Assembly (NCBI GenBank): GCA_028826165.1
Contig: JAPDFW010000111.1
Coordinates: 1 to 64,000, forward strand
Direction: 5' to 3'
Source: Anaeramoeba ignava
Lineage: Eukaryota; Metamonada; Anaeramoebidae
DNA: 64,000 nucleotides
A program made the position numbers and the translations under genes. The notes under the pieces are model-generated. The model saw nothing but the letters and a program-made list of their open reading frames with translations. It ran no database searches and was not told the origin of the DNA. How positions within the stretch are numbered: the first letter of the stretch is position 1; the number at the start of each line of letters is the position of its first letter. This document shows, in pieces, positions 54,473 to 64,000 of the stretch.

Positions 54473-56323
54473 ATGAGAAAAGGTTTCTTTATTCAAACAA
54501 TTATTGCAATTTTAATTCATTTAGCTCCAATCATTTATGGAATTTCAAACAAATACACACAATCAATAACAATAAAATTAGTATTTGAATCATTTAGTGG
54601 ATGGGGATATTTAATGAATATTTTTTGTCTTCTTATGATTTTTCTTAATGAAGCAATATTTACAACCAAAAAGAAATACAAAGAAAAAATTGATTTAAGT
54701 CTCTTTTTAGATCATTTAATTTTAACAGCTAGAAATATTGAAGTATCAATATGTATTGGATATTGGGCAGTTATCATCCCCTTAACAGTAAAATTTGTAG
54801 ATTCTCCATTTTCAATTATTAATAAGTATATTGATAAAACTTGGTTCATGATTCTTAATGATTTTATTCTTCATGCACTTCCACTTACAATTATTTTCTT
54901 ACCTTTTAAAAAATCATATTTGAATATGAAAAAATGGATAACTTTGATTCCATTTCTTTTTTCTTTCTTTCTTTCCTATATTATCTTTTCAATTGCATAT
55001 TTTCTTATATCAAGAAACCTTCCATATCTTATTGAATATAGTCTTGGTGTTGGTTGGGCTTTACTTGTTTTGCTTTTATATTTTTTAGGATCAATACTAG
55101 CTCATTCTATTGGATATTTAATTTTTAAAAAAAGGAAAAAATCCAAGAAAATTGATGATTTGGAAAATCATTTAGAACAATCACTTCTTATTACTGAGCA
55201 AGAAAAACCCCAAGCAAAGATCATAAATTGGAAAGTATTCATGATTATACTTTTGATTGTAATTGTGATTATAATTGGTTGTGGTATTGGAATTGGTTTG
55301 AACTTGAAAGATCGAGAAACACTTTCAAAATACAAAATTTCATATGAAGAAGTAACAACAGAATCAAATCAATTTTGGAATGAATTAGTTAAGCAAAGAG
55401 AAAGTGTATCAATATCAGGACAAGATGGAGCGAATGATATTGTTATTTCATTAACTAATGAATCAATGTGGTTTTATGGAGATACATCATTGACAAATGG
55501 CGGGTTTTTATCAAATAGTGGAATGATGATTAAATACAACGGAACTGATTATGAAATCAATTATTATATTAATCCTGATAATGGTAATCCAGGGCCTATT
55601 TTTGAATTCACAAAATCAGAAGATCCTTCCAAACTCGGTATTTGGCCGCATAGTGGAACTGTAATTAATGATACTACTTATGTTTATGTTGAATTTGTTT
55701 CAAGAAAAGATTATGATTTATGGCCAAAACAGAAAAATTTTTATGGAATGTATTCAGCTCCTGTTGGAACACTTAATTTTACACGATTTCTTCAATCTTC
55801 AGATTCTTATCCATTAATTCCAGATGCATTGATTCTTGATTCACAAAAAGAATATTATTATGCGTATTTTATACAAAGACCAACACTTCCAATGGGTGGT
55901 GCTTATCTTGCAAGAATTCATGCTGAAAAAATCACAGATCCATCTCAACCTTATGAATTTTATTATGGAGGATCAAAATTCTCAAGAGATCCAAAAATGT
56001 CAATCCAAAATTCGCCTCCAATTTCTACTGGTGTTTTCGGTCAAACAAGTGCTTGTTGGAACAAATATTTGAATCGTTATGTTCTTTTTCAGGTTGGTGT
56101 TCCAGGAAAGATGAATTCAATTTATGTTAGAACTGCTAAAAATTTATGGGGACCTTTTAGTTCACCTTATCTTGTTTATCATAAAAAAAGTTCAGATATC
56201 TATTATTGTCCTTTTATTCATCCTGAATTATTTGAAGGCAATGGAAGAATAATGTATTTAACTTATTCAGGAAATAGTGATGGAAATAATAGGATGGTTA
56301 AAATTACTTTAGATAAAAAATAA
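54473..56323 (+). CDS. Multi-pass membrane protein with DUF4185-like external domain
   Basis: The first ATG is at 54473 (MRKGFFIQTI), giving 616 residues; a frame-opening TTG two codons earlier is not a likely start. Residues 1-225 contain about six or seven hydrophobic helices, then a basic/charged loop (KKRKKSKKIDDLENH), one more strong helix (about 253-280), and a C-terminal domain of about 330 residues. That domain has ESMWFYGDTSLTNGG, like the WxFGDT start of DUF4185 five-bladed propellers, and later HSGTVINDTTYVYVEF and SACWNKYLNRYVLFQVG. Some bacterial DUF4185 proteins have been described as arabinan-cleaving glycosidases, so a surface or vacuolar glycan-acting role is possible. N-glycosylation sites fit an external domain. 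The family call is from motif memory. Confidence 0.72.
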   Translation: MRKGFFIQTIIAILIHLAPIIYGISNKYTQSITIKLVFESFSGWGYLMNIFCLLMIFLNEAIFTTKKKYKEKIDLSLFLDHLILTARNIEVSICIGYWAVIIPLTVKFVDSPFSIINKYIDKTWFMILNDFILHALPLTIIFLPFKKSYLNMKKWITLIPFLFSFFLSYIIFSIAYFLISRNLPYLIEYSLGVGWALLVLLLYFLGSILAHSIGYLIFKKRKKSKKIDDLENHLEQSLLITEQEKPQAKIINWKVFMIILLIVIVIIIGCGIGIGLNLKDRETLSKYKISYEEVTTESNQFWNELVKQRESVSISGQDGANDIVISLTNESMWFYGDTSLTNGGFLSNSGMMIKYNGTDYEINYYINPDNGNPGPIFEFTKSEDPSKLGIWPHSGTVINDTTYVYVEFVSRKDYDLWPKQKNFYGMYSAPVGTLNFTRFLQSSDSYPLIPDALILDSQKEYYYAYFIQRPTLPMGGAYLARIHAEKITDPSQPYEFYYGGSKFSRDPKMSIQNSPPISTGVFGQTSACWNKYLNRYVLFQVGVPGKMNSIYVRTAKNLWGPFSSPYLVYHKKSSDIYYCPFIHPELFEGNGRIMYLTYSGNSDGNNRMVKITLDKK

Positions 56324-56339
56324 TGAAGAAATTCAATTT

Positions 56340-56590
56340 ATAAATCAAAATCAAAATCAAAATCAAAATCAAAATCAAATTCAAAATTAAAATCAATTTG
56401 AATTTATAAATCAATTTCAAATTCAATTTATAAATCAAAATCAAAATCAAAATCAAATCAAAATCAAAATCAAATCAAAATCAAAATCAAAATCAAAATC
56501 AAATCAAAATTAAAATCAATTTCAATTTATAAATCAAAATCAAAATCAAAATCAATTTATAAATCAAAATCAATTTCAATTTCAAAAAGC
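56340..56590. repeat. AAATCA hexamer repeat with ATAAATC breaks
   Basis: AAATCAAAATCAAAATC runs alternating with TTTATAAATCA; a C-bearing variant of the window's hexamer class. Confidence 0.85.
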
Positions 56591-56611
56591 AAATTTAATA
56601 AAAAAGAAATT

Positions 56612-56650
56612 TTTTCCATTTTTTCATTTTTCATTTTTCATTTTTTTTTC
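56612..56650 (+). promoter_or_regulatory. TTTTTCATTTTT-rich upstream element
   Basis: Four TTTTTCA units lie 25-63 bp upstream of the ATG at 56675, the clearest plus-strand example of the recurring motif. Confidence 0.4.
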
Positions 56651-56674
56651 AATAATTTTTTATAAAAAAATAAA

Positions 56675-59600
56675 ATGAGTGATGAAGATGAAAATTATGA
56701 TTTAGAAGATAGAATTCAAGAATTAGAAGAAGAAAATCGAACATTAGCAACATTAGGATTAGAATTATCGAAAAGAAATGTAGAATTAGAAGAAGAAATT
56801 GAAGTTTTACAACAACAAATAAAACCACAATTCATTTCAACAGAATTTGAAGAAATTATAGATGATTTAAAAGAAATTTTAAACGAAGAAAAGGAAAAAA
56901 GTGAATTTCTAAAAAGACAAGTTGATGATGCTGCTAAAATTGATCATTCACATTTAACACAATTACGCGAAAAAGAAGCAGAAATTGAAAATTTTCAATC
57001 CCAATTAAGAAGTGAAAAAAGATTAATTTCTGAAAATGAAAATTTGAAAAATCAATTAGATAGACTTCAATCTTTGAAAATTGATATTGAATTGGCTCAA
57101 GAAAAAGAACATGATCTTCAAAAAAACATTTCTCAACTTAAAATTGAAAAAAGTATTAAATTATAAATTAAATTATAAATTAAATTATAAATTAAATTAT
57201 AAATTAAATTATAAATAAAATTATAAATAAATTATAAATTAAATTATAAATAAAATTATAAATTAAATTATAAATCAAATTATAAATAAAATTATAAATA
57301 AAATTATAAATTAAATTATAAATAAAATTATAAATTAAATTATAAATAAAATTATAAATAAAATTATAAATAAAATTCTAAATAAAATTATAAATAAAAT
57401 TATAAATAAAATTTTAAATTAAATTATAAATAAAATTATAAATTAAATTATAAATAAAATTATAAATTAAATTTTAAATAAAATTTTAAATTAAATTATA
57501 AATAAAATTATAAATTAAATTCTAAATTAAATTATAAATTAAATTATAAATTAAATATAAATTAAATTATAAATAAAATTATAAATTAAATTATAAATTA
57601 AATTATAAATTAAATTATGTTAAATTAAATTATAAAATTAAATTATAAATAAATTATAAATTAAATTATAAATCAAAATTTTTAAATTAAATTATAAATT
57701 AAATTATAAATAAAAATTAAATTAAATTATAAATAAAAATATTAAATTAAATTATAAATTAAATTATAAATAAAAATATAAATTAAATTATAAATATAAA
57801 TATAAATTATAAAATTAAAATAAAAAAATAATAAATTAAATTATAAAATAAAATTATAAATTAAATTATAAATAAAATAATAAATAAAATTATAAATAAA
57901 ATTATAAATAAAATTATAAATAAAATTATAAATTAAATATTAAATTAAATTATAAATAAAAATATATAAATTAAATTTTAAATAAAATTTTAAATTAAAT
58001 TATAAATAAAATTATAAATTAAATTATAAATAAAATTATAAATTAAATCATAAATTAAATTATAAATAAAATTATAAATTAAATTATAAATTCGAAATTA
58101 TAAATTAAATTATAAATTAAATTATAAATTAAATTATAAATAAAATTATAAATTAAATTATAAATCAAATTTTAAATTAAATTATAAATAAAAAAAATAA
58201 ATTATAAATTAAATTATAAATTAAATTATAAATAAAAATAAAAAATTTAAATTAAATTTTAAATTAAAATTATAAATTAAATTATAAATTAAAATTATAA
58301 ATAAATTATAAATCAAATTTTAAATTAAATTATAAATAAAATTATAAATAAAAATTATAAATAAAATTATAAATTAAAATTATAAATTAAATTATAAATT
58401 AAATTATAAATTAAATATATAAATTAAAATTATAAAATTAAATTATAAATTAAATTATAAATCAAATTATAAAATTAAATTATAAATTAAATTATAAATT
58501 AAATAATAAATAAAAATATAAAATAAATTATAAATTAAATAATAAATAAAAATATAAAATAAATTATAAATTAAATTATAAATTAAATTATAAATAAAAA
58601 TATAAATTAAATTATAAATTAAATTATAAATTAAATTATAAATTAAATTATAAATAAAATTAATTAAAATTATAAATAAAATTATAAATTAAATTATAAA
58701 TTAAATTATAAATTAAATTATAAATTAAATTATAAATAAAATTATAAATAAAATTATAAATAAAATTATAAATAAATTAAATTATAAATAAAATTATAAA
58801 TAAAATTATAAATAAAATTATAAATAAAATTATAAATAAAATTATAAATAAAATTATAAATAAAATTATAAATTAAATTGTAAATTAAATTTTAAATTAA
58901 ATTATAAATTAAATTATAAATTAAATTATAAATTAAATTATAAATTAAATTATAAATAAAATTATAAATTAAATTATAAATAAAATTATAAATTAAATTC
59001 TAAATCAAATTATAAATCAAATTATAAATTAAATTATAAATTAAATTTTAAATTAAATTATAAATTAAATTATAAATAAAATTATAAATTAAATTTTAAA
59101 TCAAATTATAAATAAATTATAAATTAAATTATAAATTAAATTATAAATAAAATTATAAATTAAATTATAAATTAAATTCTAAATCAAATTATAAATTAAA
59201 TTTAGGAAATATTGAACAAAAAAATGAAAGCCTTTCAAACAGAGTATTAAATTTAAAAGGAGAAATCGAAACTCTTAATAAAGAAATTAAGAATACAAGA
59301 GAACAACAAGCAAAAATCAAAGAACTTGAAAGAAGAAATGAAGAAATGAAAGCACAAGCTATTTGGTTGGAGCAATTATACATTAAAAACACAAACATTA
59401 AAGAATTTATTCAAAAAATATTAGTCTTTTATAAACAAAAGCTTTTATCAGAAAAAAATATTGATTTCTTTGAAAAAGATGCAATAGAAACAATTGGATA
59501 TTTAAAAAATAATTTAACAAAAGAAACTCGAGATCCAAGTTCAATTTATGAATTCTTTTCTGGAATGGGAGTTAAATTTGGAAGTGGAGAAGAAATATCA

Positions 59601-62371
59601 TTTTCTTCAAATGAAATATTTAAACACAAATTATTATATATGGTAGATTTCAAAAAAGAATTTATTCAAATTTAAAAATTAAAAATTAAAATTTTCTTGT
59701 AAAAAAGACAACCATTTTATTCCTTCAAATAGAATTGGAGTTCTTAAAACAACAAAAAATCAATCTGGAAAATCAATCAAATGAATTTATTCAAAAAATT
59801 GAGGAATTACAGAATTCTTATTCATTGCTTTTAAAGGAAAAAGAAAAAGTCGATGAATTATTAAGAAAACAGCAAGAAGAATTTGATATGAAAATATTGC
59901 AAAGCGCTAAAAGTAATGAATTACTTGCTCATTTAGGAGATCAGATCACATCTTTAAAATCAGAATTGGAAAGCATGAAAAACAAAGAAAAAGAAAATTT
60001 AAATCAAATTGAGGAAATCAAAAAGAAAAAAAAGGAAATGGAACAAGATTACTTGCAAAAAATAAAAGAAGAACAAGAAAAATACCAAAATCTTGAATCG
60101 GAAAAACATCAATCAATTCTTTCACTTCGTGAAGAACTTGCAAAACAATTAGAAAATTTTAACTTGAAAATGGATGAAGAAGCAAAAGTATCTAATTTTT
60201 CATTCTAATTTTTAATTTCAATTCAATTATTAATTTTTTTATTTTAAAAGAAATTCAATGAAAAAATTGCCGAATATGAAAAAATTATCGAAGATCTTAA
60301 ACAAGAAATGAAAAATAAAGAAGAGGAAGTTGCAAATAAACTGTCTTCAAAAGATCAAGAAATGAAATTTCTACAAGAATCAACAAATCAAAAAATTGAA
60401 GAAATCAAAAAATCCAAAAACGATATGGAAGAAGAATACTTGAAAAAAATTGAGCAAATCCAACAAGAATATAAAGACAAAATTGAGGACTTGAATCAAA
60501 AAATCAAAACTGAACAAGAATATTCACAAAAATTGAAAAATTTAAGTGATGAATTACAGCAAAAATTCGATGAGCAATACGAAACAATCCAAAATCTTGA
60601 AGAAGAGAAAAATTCGCTAAAAGGAAACGTTGAATTAGGATTAAAAGCACTTGAACATGAACAAGAAAAAAGAAAAGAAGCAGAAGAAGAAAACCAACGA
60701 TTAAGAAAAATCATTGAGGAGCTGAAAAAGGAGATTGAGGAATTGAAGCAGAAATTAGAAGAAGCAAGAAAGATGAAGCCGAAAGTGATAATCCAAGAAG
60801 CAGAACCAATTAAACCCGATAGAAACATTGATTTACTTGAGCAGGAATTGTCTGAATACATCAATTTGCGGTTGAAATATGATCGCGATTTAATAAACGT
60901 TCTTCCTATTGGAACAAAATCCGCGGATCTTTTGGAAGCAACAAAAAGCGGTGTTTTGCTTTGCAAGTTAATCAACGATAGTTTCCCTTCAACAATTGAC
61001 AACAGGGCTATCAACTATGAAATCAACGAAGAATCCGCACTTGAAAATCACAATTTGTGTATCAATTCGGCAAAATGGATTGGATGCAATGTTGTTGGAA
61101 TTGAACCACAATCATTGCTGAATGAAGACGAATCTTCGATATTGCAATTGACTTGGGAAATTATTAAAGTTGGATTGTTTTCTCAGCTCACAATCACAAA
61201 ACATCCAGAAATCATTGTTTTATTCGATGAAAAAAACACAGGTCCAACTCAAGAATTAATCCAAGAAATCAACAAACTTCCGCCAGAAAATATTCTTTTG
61301 AAATGGATCAATTATCACATCCACAAGGCTGGCGATAAAAGAATTGTCCAGAATTTTTCTGAAGATCTGCGCCAGCCAATTGTGTTTGCAATTTTGATGA
61401 ACCAATTAAGTCCTCAATTGTGTCCGCTTGGCGAATTTACAAAAGAAACAGACATCGATATTCAAGCCAAAATCATCGAGAAATTCGCATCGAATTTGGA
61501 TTGCAAAGGATTTGTTTCAGCACAAGCAATAATGTCAGGAAGATATGAGCAACTCAACACAGCATTTCTTGCGCTTTTATTTCATACTCGGTCGGGAATA
61601 TCCATTTCAAAAGAACAAGCACAAAAAATATCATTTGACGATCGCGATCGAGCAGGAACACGTGAAGAACGCGCATTTAGAATGTGGATCAACAGCATGG
61701 GAATCGAGCCCAAAGTGTATGATCTTTATCAAGACTTGCGAGACGGATTGGTTATTTTAAGGGTTATTGACAAAATTGAACCCGGACTTGTGAACTGGAA
61801 AAAAGTCAATTTAAAACCCATTAATGTTTTCAAAAAAGTCGAGAATTGCAATTATGTTATTGATCTGGGAAAATTACTTCGTTTGCATTTGGTCAATATT
61901 TCCGGTCAAAATATCCAAGAAGGAAATAAAACATTGATTCTCGGGTTTATTTGGCAAGCAATGGAATACCATATCAAGGCAATTCTAACAAAACTGAAAG
62001 TTATTCGATCCGGAAGAATAACTGACCGAGATATGGTCAGTTGGGCAAATAAAAAAGTGGAATCAGCAGGAAAAAAATCCAAAATTGTCAGCTTTAAAGA
62101 TCGTTCACTTAAAACTGGCGTTTTTTTGATTGATTTGGTTTATTCGGTTTCTCCTAAAGCTGTCAATTATAATTTTGTTCAAAGTGGAAATTCTGATGAA
62201 GAATGCATGAATAATGCTCTTTATGCTATTTCTCTTTGCAGAAAACTTGGTGCTTCTATTTTTGTTTTGCCTGAAGATATTGTTGAAATTAAACCGAAAA
62301 TGCTTTTAACTGTTGTTGGAGAATTGATGAGAATTGATAAGTTAATTAAGAGCAAAATGGAACAAAAATAA
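56675..62371 (+). CDS. Coiled-coil protein with four C-terminal CH domains (fimbrin-type actin-binding core)
   Basis: Four exons: 56675-57152, 59206-59642, 59741-60187, 60251-62371; 1160 residues. Joins 1 and 3 are clear (phase 1 and phase 0). Join 2 is less so: the donor GTAGAT after 59642 is phase 0 and fits an acceptor AG at 59739-59740; the nearer AG at 59731-59732 would need a phase-1 donor. Residues about 1-640 are mostly heptad-rich coiled coil (for example KKEIEELKQKLEEARKM), interrupted by a globular piece in exon 2. From about 650 there are two pairs of CH domains, with KSGVLLCKLINDSFP, LLKWINYHI, FRMWINSMG and SWANKKVESAG at the expected spacing. Fimbrin/plastin bundles actin filaments with such a core but has EF-hands at the N-terminus; none is seen here. 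Confidence 0.83.
57160..59200. repeat. Intronic AAATTATAAATTA satellite, about 2 kb
   Basis: Fills the 2053-bp first intron of the coiled-coil/CH gene with AAATTATAAATTA and AAATTATAAATAA units. It is the longest satellite in the window; the acceptor TTTAG and donor GTATTA are preserved at its edges. Confidence 0.93.
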
Positions 62372-62510
62372 TTAATTAACTTCATTTTTTTCTTTTCTTT
62401 TCTTTTCTTTTTTTCAAAATTGATTTAAAATTGATTTAAGATTGAAATCAATTTTTCTATTAAAAAAATTCGGAATAAAACTTAAAATTTAAAACTTAAA
62501 ATTTAAAATT

Positions 62511-62533
62511 ATTTTTTTTTCATTTTTTTCTTT
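62511..62533 (+). promoter_or_regulatory. TTTTTCATTTTTTTC upstream element
   Basis: A single TTTTTCATTTTT unit about 15-30 bp upstream of the ATG at 62544. Confidence 0.3.
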
Positions 62534-62543
62534 TTAAAAATAA

Positions 62544-63125
62544 ATGGAAGAATTACAAAAAATTTTTCAATTAATTCAACAAAAAGCAAAAATAATATAT
62601 GAAGAATTCAAAAAATCAGATTGGGATGATGATTTCAAGTTAATAGGAAAACACTATTTTGCAGGAATAGGATTTGGAATTTTAGAAGGAACAAGAAAAA
62701 CATTTCTAACAAATCAAGTAAAAAAGGGGGTTTTCTTAGATCATACATTTGAATCTTGTTTACATTTCAGTCAAAAATTAGCGGGATTATCATTTATTTA
62801 TTTATTAATTAAAAACACAATTGAAAAACAAAGAGGAATAAAAGATGAATATAATCATATTGTTGCTGGTGCAGGAACTGGTATTTTATATAAGACTTTC
62901 ACTTCAAAATCTTCTACTTCTAAACTTTTTGGTGCTGCTTTTGGTGCTTTAACTGGTTATTTAATTGCTAGAAAAGATGAAATTAATTGGAATAATTTGC
63001 CTTCTGAATTTAAAAAAGTTTATTCAAAAACTTCTTCTTATTTAAAAGATTTCAATTCAAAATTAAATTTAAATTTAAATTTAAAAGATTTAAATCAACA
63101 AAAACAAATTCCAAAAAAGAAATAA
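62544..63125 (+). CDS. Tim17/Tim22/Tim23-family (PRAT) inner-membrane protein
   Basis: 193 residues. A polar N-terminus is followed by Gly-rich hydrophobic segments: HYFAGIGFGILEGTR (about 36-50), LAGLSFIYLLIK (about 79-90), EYNHIVAGAGTGILYKTF (about 102-119) and LFGAAFGALTGYLIAR (about 127-142). The third matches the Tim17-family signature of a charged residue, then Asn, then AGAxTG. Members form the protein-conducting part of mitochondrial inner-membrane translocases or act as complex I assembly factors. In an anaerobic protist it would be part of the import machinery of a mitochondrion-related organelle. Which subtype it is cannot be decided by eye. The C-terminal Asn/Leu/Lys tail is low complexity. 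Confidence 0.7.
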   Translation: MEELQKIFQLIQQKAKIIYEEFKKSDWDDDFKLIGKHYFAGIGFGILEGTRKTFLTNQVKKGVFLDHTFESCLHFSQKLAGLSFIYLLIKNTIEKQRGIKDEYNHIVAGAGTGILYKTFTSKSSTSKLFGAAFGALTGYLIARKDEINWNNLPSEFKKVYSKTSSYLKDFNSKLNLNLNLKDLNQQKQIPKKK

Positions 63126-63221
63126 TTGATGAAAAAAAAAACAAAAGGAAATTTAATTAAAAAGGAGAAAAATTTATTATTTTTATTTTTTCGCTTTTTA
63201 AAAAAAAATTTTTTTCTTTTT

Positions 63222-63257
63222 TTATTTTTTTTTTCATTTTTCATTTTTCATTTTTTT
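63222..63257 (+). promoter_or_regulatory. TTTTTCATTTTT-rich upstream element
   Basis: Three TTTTTCA units 45-75 bp upstream of the ATG at 63301. Confidence 0.35.
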
Positions 63258-63300
63258 AATAAAAAAAAAAAAATTATTATTAAAAAACATAATAAAAAAA

Positions 63301-64000
63301 ATGTCTATTTTTGATGATAAACAAGATGAACTTCTTGAAATGATTGCAGAACAAAAACAAACAACAACTCCAAGTTTAAATTTAAGTTTAAATTTAGGAA
63401 AAAAAAAGAAAAAGAAGCAAACACAACCAAAAAAGAAGTCAACACAACCAACAACAAAGAAAACAACAACAACAACAACAACAACAAAAACAACAGAAAA
63501 AAAAGAAGAAGTTGAAAAAAAAGAAGAAGTTGAAAAAAAAGATGAAGTTGAAAAAAAAGAAGAAATTGAAAAAAAAGAAGAAGTTGAGAAAAAAGAAGAA
63601 ATTGAAAAAAAAGAAGAAGTTGAAAAAAAAGATGAAGTTGAAAAAAAAGATGAAATTGAAAAAAAAGAAGAAGTTGAAAAAAAAGATGAAGTTGAAAAAA
63701 AAGATGAAATTGAAAAAAAAGATGAAGAGAAAAAAGTTGAAGAGAAAAAAGTTGAAGAGAAAAAAGAAAATCAAAATAAACCGAAAAAAGGAAAATCAAA
63801 AAAACCACAAAGAACACAAATTAATCCTGAAGATTTTTTTCAAGATTCAACACAAGATAGATTCAAAAAATTTGAGAATATAGATAAATTATCACAAGAA
63901 GCATTTGATTCACCAAGAAAATTTGATAATAGAAATCAAGGCTATAGAAATAATTATAGAGATAAAGACGATGGAAACAATGATAGAAGAAGAAATTTTA
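63301..64000 (+). CDS. Lys/Glu-repeat, basic-tail protein, 3' truncated by window
   Basis: The frame opens at ATG 63301 (MSIFDDKQDELLEMIAEQ) and stays open to the last base, at least 233 residues. After a Lys/Thr-rich stretch, about fourteen EVEKKE/DVEKKD-type units are encoded by a 15-bp repeat (GAAGTTGAAAAAAAA and variants), followed by a basic patch (KPKKGKSKKPQRTQ), a short conserved-looking segment (NPEDFFQDSTQDRFKKF) and an Arg/Asn/Tyr-rich end (GYRNNYRDKDD). The last part resembles RNA-binding tails, but I do not recognise the protein. Frames on the opposite strand (Phe-rich) are shadows of the repeat. Confidence 0.7.
   Translation, partial: MSIFDDKQDELLEMIAEQKQTTTPSLNLSLNLGKKKKKKQTQPKKKSTQPTTKKTTTTTTTTKTTEKKEEVEKKEEVEKKDEVEKKEEIEKKEEVEKKEEIEKKEEVEKKDEVEKKDEIEKKEEVEKKDEVEKKDEIEKKDEEKKVEEKKVEEKKENQNKPKKGKSKKPQRTQINPEDFFQDSTQDRFKKFENIDKLSQEAFDSPRKFDNRNQGYRNNYRDKDDGNNDRRRNF

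Noticed and set aside
63305-63817. Phe/Leu-rich minus-strand frames opposite the last gene
   Set aside because: They are shadows of the plus-strand GAAGTTGAAAAAAAA coding repeat; the plus-strand frame has a proper start and non-repeat flanks.
1-64000. Transposons or integrated viral genes
   Set aside because: I looked for reverse transcriptase, integrase, transposase, capsid and polymerase-like motifs and for terminal repeats around the arrays and saw none; the duplications look like simple tandem events.

Overview
The window is eukaryotic nuclear DNA from a very AT-rich protist. Genes are split by GT-AG introns and use the standard code. Every stop codon I checked is TAA. Intergenic DNA is almost wholly A/T-rich tandem repeats. 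My best guess at the source is a free-living anaerobic amoeboflagellate such as Anaeramoeba. That rests on AT-richness, an expanded RCC1/BTB family, a Tim17-type import protein and an organelle-type CitE/MaoC enzyme; it is inference, because no marker gene is present.

Layout. (1) 0.3-14.3 kb, minus strand: six tandem RCC1-BTB paralogues, two decayed (0.3-2.0 and 2.7-4.5 kb) and four intact. Most share an upstream block of about 110 bp, and all are separated by ATTTTA/ATTTTG hexamer satellites. The intact proteins end in a CaaX-like CLIF after a basic or charged tail. (2) 14.8-19.5 kb, minus: a two-exon cell-surface protein with signal peptide, beta-propeller-like region, GCC2/GCC3 cysteine repeats and a polytopic membrane domain. 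(3) 19.5-22.4 kb: repeats, including two relic fragments of a tRNA-Lys-like gene. (4) 22.4-24.7 kb, plus: a 12-exon Armadillo-like gene in which each internal exon encodes one repeat and all eleven introns are phase 1. (5) 24.9-43.4 kb, minus: ten tandem EamA/DMT-type transporters, including a three-gene block of about 5.7 kb present twice. (6) 43.8-45.8 kb, minus: a CitE-type lyase fused to a double hotdog MaoC-type hydratase, with a possible organelle-targeting leader. (7) 46.3-49.0 kb, minus: a three-exon longin-DENN protein of the folliculin/SMCR8 type, head-to-head with (8) 49.2-54.1 kb, plus: an eight-exon MAPKKK-like kinase starting MGNC. (9) 54.5-56.3 kb, plus: a multi-pass membrane protein with an external DUF4185-like domain. 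(10) 56.7-62.4 kb, plus: a four-exon coiled-coil protein ending in four calponin-homology domains of the fimbrin type. (11) 62.5-63.1 kb, plus: a Tim17/22/23-family protein. (12) 63.3 kb to the end: a lysine/glutamate-rich protein cut by the window edge.

Themes. Two families have grown by tandem duplication, with decay at the edge of one and patchy sequence sharing in the other. The long introns (0.4-2 kb) are each filled by their own simple repeat, while the other introns are short (about 50-100 bp). The lyase-hydratase fusion and the Tim17-type protein both point to a mitochondrion-related organelle. The prenylation-like and myristoylation-like termini point to membrane-attached signalling. 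Exon joins were worked out by hand from reading frame and splice sites. One join, in the coiled-coil/CH gene, remains ambiguous.
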